Assembly: GCA_003554345.1 (NCBI GenBank)
Contig: PWGE01000272.1
Coordinates: forward strand, 1-7,170
Reading direction: 5' to 3'
DNA from: T1SED10-198M sp003554345 [NCBI: Candidatus Sumerlaeota bacterium]
Lineage (GTDB): Bacteria > Sumerlaeota > T1SED10-198M
DNA: 7,170 bases
This document shows positions 6,609 to 7,170 of the stretch, piece by piece. Positions within the stretch are counted from its first letter, which is position 1; each line of letters begins with the position of its first letter. The notes below the pieces were generated by a model. The model did not search any database, was not told the origin of the DNA, and saw nothing but the letters and a program-made list of their open reading frames with translations. Both the position numbers and the translations under genes were made by a program.

Positions 6609-7170
6609 TTAATTTTTTGATTTTAGTACGTTTACTTTATAATGGCTGGATGTTTTTGTAATGTTAAGAATGGTATGTCCGTCGTTCTCCAAACTGGGGG
6701 GGACATTTTGAATAGGTTCTCCTTCATCCACCAAAAATGTCACCTTCGTTTCCGGGTCAAGTTCCTCAAGATACATTTTTGCCTTTACATAATTGATGGG
6801 GCAGGGAGTGCCGGTAAGGTCGTAAATATGCGACCGTTTTTTTTCCTTTTCTCCTTCAGATGTGTGAGGAAATTGAAAAGAAGCATCCATTTTGTTGTAA
6901 AGTTCTTGAATATGCTCATAAAAAGACTGAACAAAATCTTTCCTTCTCTTTCTATCCTCAGAAGAAAGAGGTGAAGTTAGTTCTCTATAAACCTCTTTCA
7001 AGTCAGCATAACGCGGGGATGCGATTCCTTTGTCGATAAACATTGACTGGAAATGTGAGAAAGTGTCGTATGGCGTCCGGGGCTCAATACCCCTCACTAT
7101 CAGAAGGGCGCGGGCAGAAAGAAAAAGTGCCGCCTGGAGTTCTGTCGGCTTGTTTCCATTCTTCTCAGCC
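6609..7170 (-). CDS. HEPN-like segment plus TusA domain: C-terminus of a probable sulfite reductase fusion (5' end outside window)
   Basis: The frame is open to the window edge; the GTG at 7097 is an internal Val, so 186 residues of a longer protein are visible. The first ~100 residues are helical (AALFLSARALLIVRGIEP, then FVQSFYEHIQEL) and resemble a HEPN domain. The last ~75 are a TusA/SirA domain starting at IYDLTGTPCPINYVKAKM, with the sulfur-carrying Cys at 6803-6801. The usual TusA motif is CPxP; here it is CPIN, as I recall from TusA domains fused to sirohaem nitrite/sulfite reductases. That fusion is my preferred reading of the missing N-terminus, by family knowledge rather than by sequence seen here. 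The TusA Cys would take sulfur and pass it on toward the carrier encoded downstream. Stop TAA at 6611. TusA domain is firm; HEPN and reductase are moderate. Confidence 0.85.
   Translation of the reverse strand, partial: AEKNGNKPTELQAALFLSARALLIVRGIEPRTPYDTFSHFQSMFIDKGIASPRYADLKEVYRELTSPLSSEDRKRRKDFVQSFYEHIQELYNKMDASFQFPHTSEGEKEKKRSHIYDLTGTPCPINYVKAKMYLEELDPETKVTFLVDEGEPIQNVPPSLENDGHTILNITKTSSHYKVNVLKSKN

Noticed and set aside
7095-7097. GTG at 7097 as the start of a stand-alone TusA protein
   Set aside because: The frame stays open to the window edge, and the residues before it (AALFLSARALLI) continue the helical domain; no ribosome site precedes it.

Overview
The window holds two gene blocks that converge on a roughly 770-base stretch without convincing genes. 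The plus strand (1-3495) carries the 3' end of an insertion-sequence transposase, a 401-residue orphan protein, and a membrane protein with a pseudopilin-like tail that is cut by an in-frame TGA. The minus strand (7170-4266) carries a compact four-gene operon that appears to move sulfur on protein carriers into an amino acid.

Minus-strand operon, in transcription order: the C-terminus of a larger protein (HEPN-like helical segment plus TusA domain, of the kind found at the end of sirohaem sulfite reductases; the catalytic part lies beyond the window edge), a zinc-ribbon threonine-synthase-family PLP enzyme, a MoaD/ThiS-like ubiquitin-fold sulfur carrier, and a MoeB/ThiF-like adenylyltransferase. 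Gaps are 15 and 11 bases, followed by an 11-base overlap. All three visible starts have an exact AGGAGG. The likely logic is sulfite to sulfide or a TusA persulfide, then a carrier thiocarboxylate activated by the adenylyltransferase, then transfer to a phosphorylated amino acid. Relatives of this scheme are CysO/CysM/Mec in mycobacteria and HcyS/HcyF/HcyD in Wolinella. The carrier's Gly-Gly is not terminal (four residues follow), which implies a trimming protease that is not in this window.

Plus strand: the transposase is an IS1634-type (IS4 superfamily) enzyme whose frame is open to base 1. The 401-residue protein is not recognisable. The membrane protein has about five hydrophobic segments followed by a GspG-like tail. 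The TGA at 3301 sits where relatives have a tryptophan; the same frame then codes 63 more family-like residues to a second TGA, directly followed by a terminator-like hairpin. This suggests a recent nonsense mutation, a sequencing error or, less likely, recoding.

Organism: moderate-to-low GC, strong Shine-Dalgarno use in the operon, GspG-like tail and the sulfite reductase-HEPN-TusA arrangement fit an anaerobic, Gram-negative-type, probably uncultivated bacterium (for example Omnitrophota, Nitrospirota or Desulfobacterota). This placement is inference with low confidence.
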